64,000 bases of DNA. It comes from an uncultured bacterium. GTDB taxonomy: Bacteria > Bacillota > Clostridia > Oscillospirales > Oscillospiraceae. The translations under genes and the position numbers were made by a program. The notes under the pieces are model-generated. The model was not told the DNA's origin. It saw only the letters and a program-made list of their open reading frames with translations, and ran no database searches. Positions within the stretch are counted from its first letter, which is position 1. Every line of letters starts with the position of its first letter. This document shows, piece by piece, positions 62,450-64,000 of the stretch. The stretch lies in assembly GCA_949840775.1 (NCBI GenBank), contig CATKXO010000003.1, positions 45,475 through 109,474 on the forward strand, in the 5' to 3' direction.

Positions 62450-62599
62450 ATGGCACTCTTTAATCTGTCCGGCTGGGCCGGTTCTGCCTGCGGCGCATCT
62501 GACAAACCGGAGGAAAAGCCCGCCGCTTGCGGTTCTGCCTGTGGCGCGTCCGGCAAGCCGGAGGAAAAGCCTGCCGCCTGCGGCGCTGGCGACAAGTAA
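62450..62599 (+). CDS. 49-residue ACGX-repeat peptide, probable RiPP precursor
   Basis: ATG at 62450 with GGAGGG eight bases upstream; TAA at 62597-62599. After a short leader (MALFNLSGWA) come two near-identical 17-residue units, GSACGASDKPEEKPAAC and GSACGASGKPEEKPAAC, and a tail GAGDK. Four ACGX motifs place Cys at 14, 27, 31 and 44. Such low-complexity Cys peptides beside a radical SAM/SPASM enzyme are expected to be its substrate; I remember NCBI naming this the 'ACGX' system. The modification and product are unknown. The coding DNA is a 51-bp tandem repeat with mostly synonymous differences. Confidence 0.9.
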   Translation: MALFNLSGWAGSACGASDKPEEKPAACGSACGASGKPEEKPAACGAGDK

Positions 62600-62610
62600 C
62601 TCCACGCTGA

Positions 62611-62637
62611 CCCCGGTAAGGCCAGCCCTTGCCGGGG
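62611..62637 (+). terminator. Hairpin between peptide gene and radical SAM gene
   Basis: 11-base stem CCCCGGTAAGG/CCTTGCCGGGG (one G-U pair), 5-base loop, then ATTTCTAAA. Probably a partial terminator or RNA stabiliser that keeps the peptide message in excess over the enzyme message. Confidence 0.7.
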
Positions 62638-62688
62638 ATTTCTAAATGCAGCCGGCTCTTGTCGGTTTTCATAAAAGAGGAACACAAC

Positions 62689-63726
62689 ATGAAACAGTAT
62701 TTTTCTTTTCAATGGCACATCACAGACGAGTGTGACCAGCGGTGTAAGCACTGCTATATCTTTTCGGAGGACAACTGCAAAAAGCTGGATGCCATGACCT
62801 GGGAGCAGATGCAGGATGTAGTCGCCAACTGCTGTGATATGTGCGAACTATATAACCGTCTGCCCTATTTCTATATCACCGGGGGCGACCCCATCCTGCA
62901 CCCGGATTTCTGGCGGCTCCTGGCTCTGCTGAAGGAGAAAGATATCCCCTTCACCATCATGGGTAATCCCTTCCACCTGAATGACGAGGTATGCGAGCAG
63001 TTGAAATCTTACGGCTGTCAGAAGTACCAGCTTTCCCTGGATGGAATGCGGGAGACCCACGACTGGTTCCGCAAACCTGGTTCCTTTGACTGCACCCTGG
63101 AGAAAATCGCCTGCATCAAAAATGCCGGTATCCGCAGTGTCATCATGACCACCGTATCGGGCACGAACATCAAAGCGGTTCCCGATATTTTAGATACAGT
63201 GGTAAAGCATGGCGTGGACGTGTTTGCCTTTGCCCGGTACTGCCCTACCAGTGAGGAAAAGGACACCGGCATCACGCCCCAGGAGTACCGGGCTCTGCTG
63301 GCCCTGTGCGACGAGAAATTCAAGGCGTATGAGGCGGCGGGGTGTGAGACTTACTTCAACAAGAAAGACCACCTTTGGACGCTGTACGAATATGAAACCG
63401 GGGCGTTCAAAATCCCGGAAAACACTCAGGAGGGCATGATTTACGGCGGCTGCAACTGTGGCAACTGCCACCTGACCATCCTACCCACTGGCGACCTCTA
63501 CGCCTGCCGCCGGGTTCAAAACAGCAAGGTGGGAAACATCTTTGAGGACAGGATCGCGGACGTGTGGGTCTGCGAGATGGAAGCATACCGGGATTATCAG
63601 AAATTCAAGAAATGCTCCAAATGCGAGCTGCTGGCCTGGTGTCGGGGCTGTCCTGCCGTAGCCAGCGGCGCACACGGGGATTTTTATGACGCTGACCCGC
63701 AGTGCTGGAAGGAAGTGGAGGAATGA
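62689..63726 (+). CDS. Radical SAM/SPASM peptide maturase (ACGX type)
   Basis: 345 residues. Start at the ATG at 62689 (AGAGG upstream); a longer frame from a TTG at 62629 would run through the hairpin and lacks a ribosome site. Radical SAM CxxxCxxC is Cys15, Cys19, Cys22 (ECDQRCKHCY); GGDPILHPDF follows. The C-terminal SPASM region has CNCGNCHLTILPTGDLYAC, CSKCELLAWCRGCP and a last DPQCW, enough for two auxiliary 4Fe-4S clusters. Such enzymes make thioether or C-C crosslinks in peptides. Stop overlaps the nitroreductase start as ATGA. Confidence 0.93.
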   Translation: MKQYFSFQWHITDECDQRCKHCYIFSEDNCKKLDAMTWEQMQDVVANCCDMCELYNRLPYFYITGGDPILHPDFWRLLALLKEKDIPFTIMGNPFHLNDEVCEQLKSYGCQKYQLSLDGMRETHDWFRKPGSFDCTLEKIACIKNAGIRSVIMTTVSGTNIKAVPDILDTVVKHGVDVFAFARYCPTSEEKDTGITPQEYRALLALCDEKFKAYEAAGCETYFNKKDHLWTLYEYETGAFKIPENTQEGMIYGGCNCGNCHLTILPTGDLYACRRVQNSKVGNIFEDRIADVWVCEMEAYRDYQKFKKCSKCELLAWCRGCPAVASGAHGDFYDADPQCWKEVEE

Positions 63727-64000
63727 AACTGCTGGAATTGATGAAACACCGCCGCTCCATCCGCAAATATCAGGACAGGCAAATTTCAAGGGCTGACCTG
63801 GAAATGATTATTGAGGCGGGAACATATGCGCCCAACGCCGGAGGCGGCCAGCGGAGCATGATTGTAGGCATCCATAGTGCGGAGCTGACTGGAAAGATTG
63901 GCAGGATGAACCTTGCCCGGTTTGATCGGAGCAAGCTGGCCGGTTCCTTCGTTTCCAAAGAACAGCCCAGCACCATAGATGACCCCACCATCAAAAATGG
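63723..64000 (+). CDS. Nitroreductase-family flavoprotein, cut by window edge
   Basis: 92 codons visible from the ATG at 63723. The start MKLLELMKHRRSIRKYQDRQ with the FMN-phosphate-binding RRSIR, then DLEMIIEAGTYAPNAGGGQR, is typical of the nitroreductase/NfsB superfamily. The right edge truncates it. Translational overlap with the radical SAM gene suggests it belongs to the peptide pathway, for example as an oxidoreductase acting on the modified peptide or as a redox partner; that is inference. Confidence 0.9.
   Translation, partial: MKLLELMKHRRSIRKYQDRQISRADLEMIIEAGTYAPNAGGGQRSMIVGIHSAELTGKIGRMNLARFDRSKLAGSFVSKEQPSTIDDPTIKN

Noticed and set aside
62629-62688. 20-residue N-terminal extension of the radical SAM enzyme from a TTG
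   Set aside because: It begins in the hairpin and has no ribosome site; the ATG at 62689 is well placed.

Overview
The window is a GC-rich piece (roughly 60% or more, by eye) of a Bacillota (Firmicutes) chromosome. The best guess is a gut clostridium of the Oscillospiraceae/Ruminococcaceae (Flavonifractor, Intestinimonas, Lawsonibacter or Oscillibacter type). This rests on the Bacillus-like order around dnaA, a GyrB TOPRIM segment reading [11 protein letters not shown], the Noc-ParA-ParB cluster, SepF, DivIVA, RicT and RemB, and many 'TGTAGGGGCGG' palindromic repeats. The taxon is an inference. No rRNA, tRNA, CRISPR array, transposase or integrase was recognised.

Layout. 1-10.1 kb, minus strand: dnaA, dnaN, an S4 protein, recF, a membrane protein, remB, a PH-domain protein, gyrB, a lipoprotein and gyrA (cut by the window edge). 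10.1-18.4 kb, plus strand: rpmH, rnpA, yidD, yidC, khpB/jag, an Orn/Lys/Arg-decarboxylase-family gene, holB, ricT and an auxin-efflux-type carrier. Both sides of dnaA carry DnaA-box-like 9-mers, so oriC is probably here. 18.4-33 kb, minus strand: a GH3 hexosaminidase coupled to an unassigned gene and aspS, then hisS, an MGS-fold gene, minD, rsmG, mscL, a PilZ protein, serS and noc-parA-parB with parS-like sites. 33-39 kb, plus strand: xpt and a BMP-type nucleoside ABC importer, a coherent purine salvage locus. 39-43 kb: small regulators, a parvulin lipoprotein, and an unusual secreted Cys/His-repeat protein. 43-61 kb, mostly minus: mfd, divIVA, sepF, yggS, an HlyD-like protein, hfq, miaA, mutL, mutS, miaB. 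61-64 kb: a lower-GC accessory stretch with a mobile-looking HTH gene, then a compact peptide-modification locus.

The most interesting system is at 62.25-64.0 kb. A divergent HxlR-type regulator faces an operon with a 49-residue peptide made of two near-identical 17-residue units carrying four Ala-Cys-Gly-X motifs, a radical SAM/SPASM enzyme, and a nitroreductase-family gene that overlaps it. The 49-codon gene is easily missed. The layout matches a ribosomally made peptide and its maturase, remembered as the 'ACGX' class, whose product is not known to me.

A second theme is the dispersed repeat family. Elements are built from two stem-loops facing each other between TGTAGGGG...CCCCTACA ends. 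Most lie between genes, but two lie in frame inside the MutL interdomain linker and a half element lies in frame in the MutS C-terminal part. At least three genes (remB, the coiled-coil gene after parB, probably dnaA) use a stop codon supplied by or fused to a repeat end.
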